From: Dysgonomonas sp. PH5-45 | Lineage (GTDB): Bacteria; Bacteroidota; Bacteroidia; Bacteroidales; Dysgonomonadaceae | Length of the DNA: 64,000 nt | Assembly: GCF_029893235.1 (NCBI RefSeq) | Contig: NZ_JARXWE010000013.1 | Coordinates: 1 to 64,000, forward strand | Direction of reading: 5' to 3' | Part shown: piece by piece, positions 18,016 to 27,295 of the stretch | Layout: the number at the start of each line of letters is the position of its first letter | Numbering within the stretch: the stretch's first letter is position 1 | The notes under the pieces: model-generated | What the model saw: the letters and a program-made list of their open reading frames with translations, nothing else | What the model was told of the DNA's origin: nothing | The model's database searches: none | Position numbers and translations under genes: made by a program

Positions 18016-18834
18016 ATGAGTCATAATTTATTGAAAGGTAAAAGAGGTATTATCTTCGGAGCCTTAAACGAACAGTCTATCGCATGGAAAGTGGCTGTAA
18101 AAGCCGTAGAGCAAGGCGCAAAAATAACACTGTCTAACACAGCGATGGCTTTGCGAATGGGCGAAATAAACAAGCTTTCGGAGCAGCTCAACGCGCCTGT
18201 GATTGCGGCCGATGCTACCAACGTTGAAGAATTGGGACAGGTATTTGCCAAGTCGCAAGAAGTGCTTGGAGGAAAAATAGATTTTGTTCTTCACTCAATA
18301 GGTATGTCTCCAAACGTGCGCAAAAGCCGCGATTACGATAATCTGGACTATGGTTTCCTTGACAAAACCTTGGATATATCGGCCATATCGTTTCATAAAA
18401 TGATGCAAGTGGCAAAAAAAATGGATGCCATCGCCGAAGGCGGTTCTATCCTTGCCCTTACGCATATAGCCGCACAGCGCACCTTTACCGGATATAACGA
18501 CATGGCCGACGCAAAAGCACTGCTCGAATCTATCGGCCGTAGCTTCGGATACGTTTACAGCCGCGACAAAAAAGTGCGCGTGAACACAATTTCGCAATCG
18601 CCTACGCTCACAACCGCCGGACAGGGAATCAGCGGAATGGACGCGTTCTTCGATTTTGCCGAAAAAATGTCGCCACTTGGTAACGCCAGTGCGGATTCGT
18701 GTGCCGACTATTGCATCGTAATGTTTTCTGACCTTACACGTATGGTTACAATGCAAAATTTGTTTCACGACGGAGGTTTCTCAAACATGGGGCTTACACA
18801 AGCCATCGTTGAGGACTATATCGAGAAAAAATAA
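18016..18834 (+). CDS. fabI: Enoyl-[acyl-carrier-protein] reductase
   Basis: A 272-residue short-chain dehydrogenase-type enoyl-ACP reductase, which reduces the trans-2-enoyl-ACP double bond in the last step of fatty-acid elongation. It begins with the FabI-type nucleotide site GKRGIIFGALNEQSIAWKVA (about 8-27), and has the catalytic Tyr160-x6-Lys167 pair (GYNDMADAKALLES) and the DFVLHSIG block (89-96). The segment after the active site (SPTLTTAGQGI) differs from the APIRTLAASGI of proteobacterial FabI, as expected for Bacteroidota. It has its own promoter and terminator. Confidence 0.9.
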   Translation: MSHNLLKGKRGIIFGALNEQSIAWKVAVKAVEQGAKITLSNTAMALRMGEINKLSEQLNAPVIAADATNVEELGQVFAKSQEVLGGKIDFVLHSIGMSPNVRKSRDYDNLDYGFLDKTLDISAISFHKMMQVAKKMDAIAEGGSILALTHIAAQRTFTGYNDMADAKALLESIGRSFGYVYSRDKKVRVNTISQSPTLTTAGQGISGMDAFFDFAEKMSPLGNASADSCADYCIVMFSDLTRMVTMQNLFHDGGFSNMGLTQAIVEDYIEKK

Positions 18835-18865
18835 CGCGCTCGCCAAACGTAATATACATAACATA

Positions 18866-18899
18866 AAGCCCGGATTCTTATTTTAGAATCCGGCTTTTT
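18866..18899 (+). terminator. Intrinsic terminator of fabI
   Basis: The arms GCCCGGATTCT and AGAATCCGGC form a stem of about 10 bp around TATTTT, followed by TTTTT. Confidence 0.85.
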
Positions 18900-18988
18900 G
18901 GCATACCTGTGCCCCATAACAGCCGGTAGGAGGGGATATTGTTCTTCACATCAATTTTAAACCATATAGCATTATTCCATAAATTTTA

Positions 18989-18996
18989 TATATTTG
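18989..18996 (+). promoter_or_regulatory. Putative -7 box of the 19053 gene
   Basis: TATATTTG, 57 nt before the ATG at 19053. Confidence 0.5.
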
Positions 18997-19052
18997 CATA
19001 AGTTCAATACAAAACTAAAAAGGTAAAATTTTTATTCAAATACAAAATCAGA

Positions 19053-19601
19053 ATGAAAAACGTATTTATTTCGCTATTGTTATTGGTCTGCTCGTCGTTA
19101 GGCCTAAGGGCTGCGCCCGCTTTTGTTGAAGAGTATGTAGACTTTACTCTCAATGCCACAACCTTTACCGTAAATGGGACATATGTTTATAAAAACTCGT
19201 CCGAACGTCCTGTGAATATCGGGATTTCATATTCGTTTTCGGCAAAAATCAAGAATGTGATTATTGACAAGGTTTATAGCATTACAGACCAAAAAAGTCT
19301 TAAGTACAGGGTAAAAGGGAATAAGATTTATGTCGATTTCACGATTCCCGCCAACGAAAGCATGGCCATAAACCTTGTTTACAGGCAACCCAAGCAGAAG
19401 GTAAACGTGTATTACTCTACCGCTGCCCAGAAATGGAAAGTTCCGTTGCAAAAAGTAAAATACTCGCTCCGCTTGGAAGACGACCTCAAGATAGAAGCAC
19501 TATCTTTAGCGCCCGACGTGGAGTCTGAAAACCTCTTTCTGTGGAACATGTACGACTTCATGCCGGAGGAAGATTTCCAGATAGTTCTACAAGGTAAGTA
19601 A
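19053..19601 (+). CDS. Secreted beta-rich protein of unknown function
   Basis: A 182-residue protein with a signal peptide (about 1-21, cleavage near LRAAPA). The mature part is rich in alternating strands (VDFTLNATTFTVNGTYVYKN, ISYSFSAKIKNVIIDKVYS, KIYVDFTIPANESMAINLVYRQP) and looks like an immunoglobulin-like or adhesin-type sandwich. I do not recognise a family. It is monocistronic; the convergent AddB-like gene ends 15 nt after it. Confidence 0.7.
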   Translation: MKNVFISLLLLVCSSLGLRAAPAFVEEYVDFTLNATTFTVNGTYVYKNSSERPVNIGISYSFSAKIKNVIIDKVYSITDQKSLKYRVKGNKIYVDFTIPANESMAINLVYRQPKQKVNVYYSTAAQKWKVPLQKVKYSLRLEDDLKIEALSLAPDVESENLFLWNMYDFMPEEDFQIVLQGK

Positions 19602-19615
19602 GGCTACGAGGCAAA

Positions 19616-22507
19616 TTATTTCTTACAAATATTAGTAAAGGCGCACCACTGGCAGGGCTTACCGGTTTGGGTTTGTGTAAAAGGTATATCGGGGTTGAAT
19701 ATTTCTTCGAGGCACGCGTCAAAACACGATTTGAATTCTTCGCGATACATGGCAAAATCGGTAACCCTATGTGTTTCCTTCATATTTGGCTTATGGACGA
19801 CATCCGCATCAAATTTGTCGTCAAACAGATTCCGCAGATAGTATATGCCGGGTTCTACCGTCCTGTCCGGATGTTTCGTCAGGTACAGGTGAGCATACAT
19901 AAAAACCTGCATCACGGCTTTGGGACGCTCTTTTGCTTCCTTATCGAATAGTTGTGGCATATCTTTGAAACGCAAAGAGCCTTTTCCGGTTTTGTAGTCG
20001 ATGATGCGTGTGTTGCGGTTCACCTCGTCAACACGGTCGAGTATACCTTTCAGAACAACCACCTTGCCCAAAGCCAGGTGGTATTCTGTTTTTATACGCT
20101 CCTCGGCATCCAGATAAACAAAAGGGGTGAGCTTCATATCGGTTTTCAGCACTTGCTTCACATACCGGCGCACTACCTCGCCCGTGAGGAAGTTCTGCCC
20201 CGTAAGCTCGCGGATGTCCTTCGTCTTGAAATAGTTTTCGGCAAATGAGCGTTCTATGGTTTCGCTCAGCAGCTTTTCGTTCTTAGCAATCAGTTTGAGC
20301 AAATCGGCAGTCACGGTTTTGCCCCTAAACGGCTCGTACAGCCATTCCATAACAGAGTGAAAAATGCTGCCGAAGGTGCTTGCCTCTACTACTTCCGACA
20401 CCTCATCTTCTTGGCCTATGCCCTCCACTACCGAGAAATAGAATTGCAGGGGGCAATCCAGATACATATTAATTGAACTGGCCGACAGGCTGCGGTCGCC
20501 CCCCGAAAGGAACCGTCCGAGTTTTTGCATCACCTGTCCGTTCTTCTGCATGCTTATGGGCTGGCTTGCTGTTGACGATACTTCATATACGGCCAAACGC
20601 TCGCGAATGTCGAATCGGTTGCCATACAAATATTTCAGTTGATTGACGTACCGGCTCACTTCGCCGGTCTGCAAACCGTCTGTACGGGTATCGTAGAGTA
20701 GGTAAATGTTGCGTGCGCGGCTTATCATCCGGTAGAAGTGATATGCAAAAACACTGTCCTGATGTTCGTAAGTAGGCAGCTCAAAGCCTTGCCGCAAATT
20801 GTAAGGAATGAACGAGTTTGCCGCCTTCCGCTGGGGAAACACGCCCTCGTTCATCGACAGGATTATGAGGTTTTCGAAATCGAGTACCCGTGTTTCCAGA
20901 ACACCCATTATCTGCAAGCCCGACAAAGGCTCGCCACTGAAAGGGATGCTGATTCCCGCCGCCAACTTGCGTAACAGGCGGAAATAGGTTTCGGGTTTCA
21001 TTTCGGGCAAAGGGGCGTTTTTCAAGGCCTCGTTCATCTTGTTGAGGGTTTTATAGTATTCTATAACAAACTCCCTCTCCATATCGAGCGCCGTGGTGCT
21101 GCCCTCGTCTTCGTGGTCTATTATCTGGCTTGCCAAAGCGGCACTGATGCGCAAAAGTATCTCCCTGAGGTAAAACGAAATAGCGTTCCATTCCCTGATA
21201 GGTGTAAAAATCAACTCAAGAAGCGGATGAACGGCAAATTCATCGCAGGTAACAATAATCTTGTTATACTGCACTATGTTTTGCCGCAAAAGTCGCGCTT
21301 GCTCCCCGGCAAGTAAGGCCACATAACGGTGACCGAGAATGGGGAGTACAAAACGGAAATAAAAACCATCCTTCCCGTTACTGTTCCTTATGTTGCGTTG
21401 CAGGTCAAAAATATGCTCCATCAAGCCCGACACAGCCGAATGATGCAGCCCGTAACCCATCGTTACGTTTATCTTATCAATTCCGGCGGGTACAGAATAG
21501 AGCATGGGCAACAGCAGGTTCTCGTCCGGAAGTATTACCGCCGTTTTCAGGGCATCGTTGGGTGATGATATCGCTCCGGCATCCACCAGCGTTTTCAGTA
21601 TCGTGCCCGCGTGTTTCGATTGCCCCACGGCCGAGGGTATGCCAACAACCTCAACATGGGGATTTCCGACAGGGGGTTCGTCGGCCTCCAAAGTCAGTTG
21701 AGACGGAAACATCGTCTTGTTTTTGCCTACGAACAGCGATGCCCGGTTATGGCTGTCGCTGACCAAGGGCGAAGAATAGTCGAAATAAAAATCGGCCACA
21801 CCCGCCTGTTGCAAGTACCGGAGTACCACCTCCTCGGTTTTGCTATGGGCATTCAGCCCCACAAACACAATCTTTTCGGAAGGGAGGTCTATATCTTCTT
21901 TCTCCCTGGCCCGTTCGGCCACATGGCGGAATATCATTCCCTCGTATGCCATCCCTCTTTCATGCAAAGCCTCACGTAGCGAGGAATAGAGCGTGTACAG
22001 GACTTGCCACATTTCCAGAAAATCTTTTTTCTGCTTACTGTCGCCAATGGGGTGAAAGTTCGCCCAAAATCGGCGTATGGCCATCACTTGGTCTTCGGTA
22101 AGGAAACTGAAGCCCGCGTCTATCTCTTTGAGGTCCGATATATTGCGAAACAGTTGGCGGGCATCCACCATGTATTTGTCTACATCGTCAAAATCGTTGA
22201 GCAGCATTTCGCCCCAGAAAATAAATTCGTCGAATGTTTCGCTCGTGCCGCTTTCCGCTTTGTAGATATCGTACAGTATGAAAAGCATCTCTATACGGTT
22301 TGCCAAGCGGTAAGGACTCAGGGCGGTAAAAAAATCGGCAATGGTCAGTATCTCCGGCGAAAACAAAGGCCTCCCCGCTATCTGCGAAAGGTATCTCTGG
22401 AAAAACAATCCGGCACGCCTGTTCGGAAAAACAAACGTACACCGGCTCACATCTTGGCCATAAGCCTTGTAGTATGCCTCAGCTACATTATAGAGAAAAG
22501 GAGTCAT
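19616..22507 (-). CDS. AddB-like PD-(D/E)XK nuclease with an Fe-S clamp
   Basis: A 963-residue protein with a helicase-like N-terminal part (VFPNRRAGLFFQRYL near 24-38 in the position of motif I) and a C-terminal RecB-type nuclease domain from about residue 680. Nuclease residues Asp824, Asp837 and Lys839 (ILDRVD and IIDYKTG) are present. Cys685 and Cys952/955/961 (YLDCP and CQWCAFTNIC) form the 4Fe-4S clamp of AddB-type nucleases. It would resect double-strand breaks with an AddA helicase-nuclease. No addA gene is adjacent, which is unusual for the pair, so the partner must be elsewhere or absent. Confidence 0.8.
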   Translation of the reverse strand: MTPFLYNVAEAYYKAYGQDVSRCTFVFPNRRAGLFFQRYLSQIAGRPLFSPEILTIADFFTALSPYRLANRIEMLFILYDIYKAESGTSETFDEFIFWGEMLLNDFDDVDKYMVDARQLFRNISDLKEIDAGFSFLTEDQVMAIRRFWANFHPIGDSKQKKDFLEMWQVLYTLYSSLREALHERGMAYEGMIFRHVAERAREKEDIDLPSEKIVFVGLNAHSKTEEVVLRYLQQAGVADFYFDYSSPLVSDSHNRASLFVGKNKTMFPSQLTLEADEPPVGNPHVEVVGIPSAVGQSKHAGTILKTLVDAGAISSPNDALKTAVILPDENLLLPMLYSVPAGIDKINVTMGYGLHHSAVSGLMEHIFDLQRNIRNSNGKDGFYFRFVLPILGHRYVALLAGEQARLLRQNIVQYNKIIVTCDEFAVHPLLELIFTPIREWNAISFYLREILLRISAALASQIIDHEDEGSTTALDMEREFVIEYYKTLNKMNEALKNAPLPEMKPETYFRLLRKLAAGISIPFSGEPLSGLQIMGVLETRVLDFENLIILSMNEGVFPQRKAANSFIPYNLRQGFELPTYEHQDSVFAYHFYRMISRARNIYLLYDTRTDGLQTGEVSRYVNQLKYLYGNRFDIRERLAVYEVSSTASQPISMQKNGQVMQKLGRFLSGGDRSLSASSINMYLDCPLQFYFSVVEGIGQEDEVSEVVEASTFGSIFHSVMEWLYEPFRGKTVTADLLKLIAKNEKLLSETIERSFAENYFKTKDIRELTGQNFLTGEVVRRYVKQVLKTDMKLTPFVYLDAEERIKTEYHLALGKVVVLKGILDRVDEVNRNTRIIDYKTGKGSLRFKDMPQLFDKEAKERPKAVMQVFMYAHLYLTKHPDRTVEPGIYYLRNLFDDKFDADVVHKPNMKETHRVTDFAMYREEFKSCFDACLEEIFNPDIPFTQTQTGKPCQWCAFTNICKK

Positions 22508-22583
22508 ACGGCACTCGCCATTTTTTTTACGGGCGCAAGTTAATAAATTATGCGAATCGGACTCCGAAAAACATCCTTTTTCA

Positions 22584-22603
22584 TTTTCTAAATGCGCTAC
22601 GGG
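22584..22603. repeat. Solitary end of the MITE-like family
   Basis: TTTTCTAAATGCGCTACGGG matches the right terminal repeat of the complete copies with one change. No partner end was found in the 102-bp gap between the AddB-like gene and mscL, so this is a remnant. Confidence 0.5.
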
Positions 22604-22609
22604 AATTCC

Positions 22610-23035
22610 TTACTGTTTTTTCTGTTCTTTCAGCAGGTCGCGTATCTCGGCCAGCAAGGCTTCTTCCTTGGTTGGTTCGGCAGGTTCGGCAGGTGCTTCT
22701 TCCTGTTTTTTGCGGAAGGTGTTCATTGCTTTGATGGCAAAGAATATAACGGTGGCAATGATTACAAAGTCCAGAATGGTTTGGATAAACACCCCATAGT
22801 TGAGCGTTACGGCCGGAACGGCTTGCCCTGCGGCATCGACGGTTGCGTTTTTGAGTGTCATTTTCAGGTCCGAAAAATTCACACCATCGAGCAACAGCCC
22901 GATAGGGGGCATAATTACATCGCTCACAAACGATGATACTATCTTACCGAATGCGCCGCCAATGATAACACCCACTGCCATGTCAACGACGTTGCCACGC
23001 ATCATAAATTCTTTGAGTTCTTTTAAAACCGCCAT
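22610..23035 (-). CDS. mscL: Large-conductance mechanosensitive channel
   Basis: A 141-residue MscL, a pentameric channel that opens under membrane tension to release solutes on osmotic downshock. The N-terminal signature [24 protein letters not shown] (9-32) leads into TM1; TM2 is [23 protein letters not shown] (about 82-104); the C-terminal helix [17 protein letters not shown] is charged as usual. Length is typical. Confidence 0.95.
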   Translation of the reverse strand: MAVLKELKEFMMRGNVVDMAVGVIIGGAFGKIVSSFVSDVIMPPIGLLLDGVNFSDLKMTLKNATVDAAGQAVPAVTLNYGVFIQTILDFVIIATVIFFAIKAMNTFRKKQEEAPAEPAEPTKEEALLAEIRDLLKEQKKQ

Positions 23036-23094
23036 ACTTTATATCTATGTTTTAATGAAATTAATGAAATTAATAATCGTTATTTATAAGCCTG

Positions 23095-23102
23095 CAAACT
23101 TA
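23095..23102 (-). promoter_or_regulatory. Putative -7 box of mscL
   Basis: TAAGTTTG on the minus strand, 60 nt before the start codon at 23035. Confidence 0.5.
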
Positions 23103-23143
23103 CTAAAATTTAGTTTGCCTTCTGAGAGTATAACATAAGTTCC

Positions 23144-24478
23144 TTAAAAATTGTTTATAGTTACGTTCACCTTCAATAAATCGTTTTCGGGGTGGCACAG
23201 TATATTCACTTCCGAGTCGGGTATCAGTATCCGTATCGGGAACAACGAACACTGGCACTCCTGCAAGCCGCTTTTTATGGAATATATGGCCGACGAGCAG
23301 GGCGTAAGCGGACTGGTGTCTATACGCTGTGGCACTCTGAAGTTGCCAAACGCCGAAAGGTAAGCCTTCAGGTTGTTTTCGCTGCCCGAAAATATGAGCC
23401 GGTTTTGCCGGAAGGTAAAAAACACATCCTCACGTTTCCCGAAAAACTGCTTATTGAATTGCTCCGTCCCCCGGTAAATACGGAATAGCCCCTTCCTTGT
23501 CCAGATAGCCGAAGCTTGGCGGATGGGGGTGGCACCCGAGGATGCGCGGCGGTTTATGCGTATCATTTCGTCGAGCATATAGAACCGCGAACCATGAAAC
23601 CCGACGAGGTGTACCGCTTCGGCATTGTCCGTAGGCAGGAAGAACCGATACGAAGGGGACATAAAATAGTGCGCGAATGAATCGGGAATGAAAGCCGTAT
23701 TTTTTTGCACCTCGAAAGCAAGGAGCGAATCGGGAAACGAGCCGAAATCGAGGCTCAAGGGGGTGTTCGTGACGAGCGAATCGCAACAATCGCCCGCAAT
23801 GAATGTACGTGGCGAGGCATATCCGTCCAACATCAAGGCATCGTCCCTAAGGGTGGCCGAGTAGGCCATTCTGAGGTTTGTATGGCTGTCTTTGGCAAAA
23901 AACGATATGTATGACGATACAGCCAGCTTATCGGCCAACACGACCATCTCTTTGTCGGCAAAAAAGCCTTCGCCCGATTGTCGTGTGTCTATTATGTCTT
24001 CCAACACCTTGTAATTGTAGCCGCAAGCAAAGATTCCATCCAGAAAAACGCACGAAAAAAAATCGTTGCTGCCCGATGTAAAAAACAATATCTCCTGCCC
24101 CTTATACTGCCGTTTTTTTGGGGGGAAGTAAGGGAATAGCTCCGTTTTTAGCTTTGTGCGGATATACAGGTCGCTTCCTTTGTCTGTTGAGGCAATGAAG
24201 GTTATATCTTTGTCTTTATAAAGAATGCCCATCGGATAGCGGAGGCCGTCTTGCAACCCTCCTACAATGGGTTTCAGGTTACGAAGAAAAGGCTGTATCT
24301 GGTTCAGGTTTTCTTTTACAATCCACAGGCTTGAAGTCGAGGCCGGTACAAACATGCGGAGGCTGTTCCCTTCGGCCGGCTTGTTGTCCGGCTTCTGGAA
24401 TAGCTTAACCGCAACGATAAGGGCGGCAATGGCAAAAACAGATAAAATAATTATCTTTACACTCCGTTCTAACTTCAT
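23144..24478 (-). CDS. Membrane-anchored protein of unknown function
   Basis: I start this 444-residue protein at the ATG at 24478 (MKLERSV...). The frame is open to a TTG at 24505, but that codon lies inside a -7 box (24502-24509) and would not be transcribed. One N-terminal membrane segment (KIIILSVFAIAALIVAVKLF, about 7-26) anchors a large outside domain with many short strands. It resembles in layout the DUF3352-type proteins of Bacteroidota, but I cannot confirm a family. It is divergent from the GldF-GldG gene. Confidence 0.6.
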   Translation of the reverse strand: MKLERSVKIIILSVFAIAALIVAVKLFQKPDNKPAEGNSLRMFVPASTSSLWIVKENLNQIQPFLRNLKPIVGGLQDGLRYPMGILYKDKDITFIASTDKGSDLYIRTKLKTELFPYFPPKKRQYKGQEILFFTSGSNDFFSCVFLDGIFACGYNYKVLEDIIDTRQSGEGFFADKEMVVLADKLAVSSYISFFAKDSHTNLRMAYSATLRDDALMLDGYASPRTFIAGDCCDSLVTNTPLSLDFGSFPDSLLAFEVQKNTAFIPDSFAHYFMSPSYRFFLPTDNAEAVHLVGFHGSRFYMLDEMIRINRRASSGATPIRQASAIWTRKGLFRIYRGTEQFNKQFFGKREDVFFTFRQNRLIFSGSENNLKAYLSAFGNFRVPQRIDTSPLTPCSSAIYSIKSGLQECQCSLFPIRILIPDSEVNILCHPENDLLKVNVTINNF

Positions 24479-24501
24479 GGTAGAATTGTAATCCGTTAAG
24501 C

Positions 24502-24509
24502 ACAAAGAT
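24502..24509 (-). promoter_or_regulatory. -7 box that fixes the start of the 23144-24478 gene
   Basis: TATCTTTG on the minus strand fits TAnnTTTG. Transcription would start near 24495, downstream of the alternative TTG start. Confidence 0.55.
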
Positions 24510-24571
24510 AATTTATTATTTTTTCCGAACTAAACAATTACTAAAAACTCGTCAAAATTATAAAGCATGGT

Positions 24572-26980
24572 ATGGAGGTTTTGATAAAGAAAGAACTGAA
24601 AACGATAATTTGTTCTCCGGCAGGTATAGCCTTTTCGCTGGCCTATTTGTTGATGTGCGGCATTTTGCTTTGGCTTTTTGACGGAGCATATAATGTGCTT
24701 GAGGGAGGGTATGCCTCGTTGGAGCAGTTTTTCAGACTCTCGCCCCTGTTGTTTATCGTGCTGATTCCCGCCCTTACGATGCGTAGCTTGGCCGAAGAAA
24801 AACGCACGGCTACGATAGCTTTGCTTTATTCGCGCCCCGTAAGCTTCGCTTCGGTGGTTTGGAGCAAGATACTGTCGGCTTGGTTTTATGTGCTGCTTAC
24901 GCTGGCCGTTACCTTGGTGTATGTATGGTCTGTGCAGTCGCTGTCTATCGCGGGGCATGGCATGGGTATGCCCGAAACATGGACAAGCTACGGGGCTTTG
25001 GCTTTGCTGGCCTTGGTGTTTACGACGGTTGGTGTATTTGCTTCATCGCTCACCGGCAATCAGATTGTGGCCTTGCTGATATCGGTATTGGTAAATGTGC
25101 TGATTTACTTCGGGTTCGACCTCATAGGCGGCTTGTTTACCGATGGGAACACACGCCTCACGATAGCCTCCTTCGGTTTGAGTCACCATTACCAATTGGC
25201 ACAACGGGGTGTGGTTCAGCTCAAAGACGTTTTGACGGCCATCAACTACATTCTTATATTCTATATGCTCACCCGCACAAAGTTGCGTCTGTACCGGTTG
25301 AATCTGGCAAAGATGTTTCCTTTCAGTCTGTCGGTTTTTGTTATTGTTAACTTGCTTATATTGTTTGCTCCTAATCACCGTGCCGACTTTACCGAAGATG
25401 GGCGGTTTACGTTGAGCGATTATTCAAAAAACATCTTGGCCGAAATAAGCGAAGGCGAGCAACCGCTGAAAATAGAAATCTATCTGGAGGGGGAACTCAA
25501 CCCCGGATTTAAACGACTACAAAACTCGCTCAAAGACCTGCTTCACGACTTCAACCGCTATGCCGGAGGAAAAACCGAAGCCGTGTATATAAACCCCATG
25601 ACGCTTGCCGGCACTCCAAAGCAAGTTTACGAACAAATGTACAACCGTGGTATGGGGGGCATCGTGCTGAACGAGGTAGACCGTGATGGGAGAACCAGCC
25701 AAAGGGTTATCTACCCCTACGGGCAAGTGATTTTTGGAGGCGATACGCTGACGGTCGATTTTCTGAAACGCGTACAGGGCAACTCGGCCGAAGAAAACCT
25801 CAACGCCTCGGCCGAAGCTTTGGAGTTCGAGTTTATCGACGCCATCCGCCTGTTGCGCACCCAGAAAGGACAGCAAATAGCTTTCATAGAGGGGCATAAC
25901 GAACTGGCCGAGCCTTACGTTGAGGATGCGGCCATAGCATTGTCTAAATATTTTTCGGTGAATCGTGGGGCTATCGCTCCCGATGTGAAGGCTTTAGAAG
26001 GCTTTGAGGTGATAGTGATTGCAGGGCCAACCGGAAAATATACCGAAGAAGAAAAATTTGTGATAGACCAATACATCATGCGGGGCGGTAAGGTGCTGTG
26101 GCTCATTGACGGGGTTTACCTATCGGCCGACGACCTTGCCCAACGGGGCGAATCGGCAACGATGAAAAACGAAACCAATCTGGACGACATGCTCTTTTCG
26201 TATGGCATACGCATCAATCCCGTATTGTTGCAGGACGTACAGTGCGCGCCCATGCTGCTTTCGGCAGGAGGCGAAACCGACCAACCGGCAGCCGTGCCGT
26301 TTCTGTTTGCGCCCCTGTTACTACCCTCGCCAAACAACCCCATCACGAAGGATGTAGCCGAAGTGCGGGGCGTGTTTGCCAGCTCGGTACATTTGGTTAA
26401 TAAATCGAATCTGCGTACAGTAGGGGTGTTGCTTACAACGTCGGGCAATACCCATACAGTGAAAGTACCCGAAACGGTGGGCTTCACTCCCCCCGACATA
26501 CAAGCTCCGGAGAGTTACTTTAACGAACAATTCCTGCCTGTGGCAGTGGCTTTGCAAGGCGAATTCCGGTCGGTTTTCCTCAACAGGGCTCTTCCGGCTG
26601 TCAACATGCACGGGCAGATGGCAATAGCACCGAAGGGCAACTCTAAGATGATTATAGCGGCTTGTTCAGACATTATCCGTAACGAAGTAGTGGGACAGGG
26701 TGAGCAAACTCAGGTCTTACCTATGGGTTTTGACCGCGCCACAGGTAAGCTCTATGGCAACCGCAGCTTTATAGTGAATGCCGTTAACTGGCTTGCCAAC
26801 GACAGCCAGTGGATGAACCTGCGCAACAAAAAACAAACACTGCGGCTTCTGGACAAGAAACTGGTTTACGAAAAACGCAATACCTATGCCGCACTTAATA
26901 CCGCCCTCCCTATCCTGCTCATCGCCATCATTGTAGGCGCAGTGAACCTCTGGCGCAAATTCAGATACGGCAAGCGGTGA
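24572..26980 (+). CDS. GldF-GldG fusion, ABC transporter membrane and periplasmic subunit
   Basis: An 802-residue fusion. Residues 1 to about 240 are an ABC-2 permease like GldF, with six hydrophobic segments (from IAFSLAYLLMCGILLWLF to YILIFYML). After another membrane segment (FSLSVFVIVNLLILFA, about 251-266) comes a GldG-like outside domain (ADFTEDGRFTLSDYSKNIL onward) closed by a C-terminal membrane anchor (TALPILLIAIIVGAVNLW). In gliding Flavobacteriia, GldA-F-G form a transporter; in non-gliding Bacteroidales this fused form is common and its substrate is unknown. The GldA ATPase is not adjacent. Confidence 0.82.
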   Translation: MEVLIKKELKTIICSPAGIAFSLAYLLMCGILLWLFDGAYNVLEGGYASLEQFFRLSPLLFIVLIPALTMRSLAEEKRTATIALLYSRPVSFASVVWSKILSAWFYVLLTLAVTLVYVWSVQSLSIAGHGMGMPETWTSYGALALLALVFTTVGVFASSLTGNQIVALLISVLVNVLIYFGFDLIGGLFTDGNTRLTIASFGLSHHYQLAQRGVVQLKDVLTAINYILIFYMLTRTKLRLYRLNLAKMFPFSLSVFVIVNLLILFAPNHRADFTEDGRFTLSDYSKNILAEISEGEQPLKIEIYLEGELNPGFKRLQNSLKDLLHDFNRYAGGKTEAVYINPMTLAGTPKQVYEQMYNRGMGGIVLNEVDRDGRTSQRVIYPYGQVIFGGDTLTVDFLKRVQGNSAEENLNASAEALEFEFIDAIRLLRTQKGQQIAFIEGHNELAEPYVEDAAIALSKYFSVNRGAIAPDVKALEGFEVIVIAGPTGKYTEEEKFVIDQYIMRGGKVLWLIDGVYLSADDLAQRGESATMKNETNLDDMLFSYGIRINPVLLQDVQCAPMLLSAGGETDQPAAVPFLFAPLLLPSPNNPITKDVAEVRGVFASSVHLVNKSNLRTVGVLLTTSGNTHTVKVPETVGFTPPDIQAPESYFNEQFLPVAVALQGEFRSVFLNRALPAVNMHGQMAIAPKGNSKMIIAACSDIIRNEVVGQGEQTQVLPMGFDRATGKLYGNRSFIVNAVNWLANDSQWMNLRNKKQTLRLLDKKLVYEKRNTYAALNTALPILLIAIIVGAVNLWRKFRYGKR

Positions 26981-26997
26981 ATTGATATTATATCAAA

Positions 26998-27201
26998 CTC
27001 GTAGTGCATTTAGGAAACAAAAGATAAAACAACATAATCATTTTTGTCATCCTGAGTGTGACGAAGGATCTTTAATTAAATAATACAGAGATTCTTCACT
27101 TTGTTCAGAAACAACGTTCGAGGAGCGTAGGCGACTCAATGACAAACACTATAAATGTTTATAATAAGTTTTTTATATAAACTTTCTAAATACACTACGG
27201 G
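26998..27201. mobile_element. MITE-like element, copy B (complete)
   Basis: A 204-bp element with inverted ends CTCGTAGTGCATTTAG and CTAAATACACTACGGG. It is flanked by TTATATCAAA (26988-26997) and TTGTATCAAA (27202-27211), a 9-of-10 duplication. The interior has the GTCATCCTGAGTGTGACGAA module and a second inverted module ending CGACTCAATGAC; the TTTCACTATCGTTC module of copy A is missing. It fills the 315-bp gap before the rubrerythrin gene and may alter that gene's leader. Confidence 0.75.
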
Positions 27202-27295
27202 TTGTATCAAATATATTTTTCTGTTAAAAAATAAAACAATTTTTCACGATACTTGTTATAAGAATATATCAACGTTAAAGAAACTATCTAAATTT

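Noticed and set aside
24479-24505. TTG start nine codons upstream of the 23144 gene.
   Set aside because: The TTG is part of a TAnnTTTG promoter box, so it would not be in the transcript.
27155-27295. N-terminal extension of rubrerythrin.
   Set aside because: It would put MITE sequence into the protein; MEQKSLKGT at 27296 is the family start.
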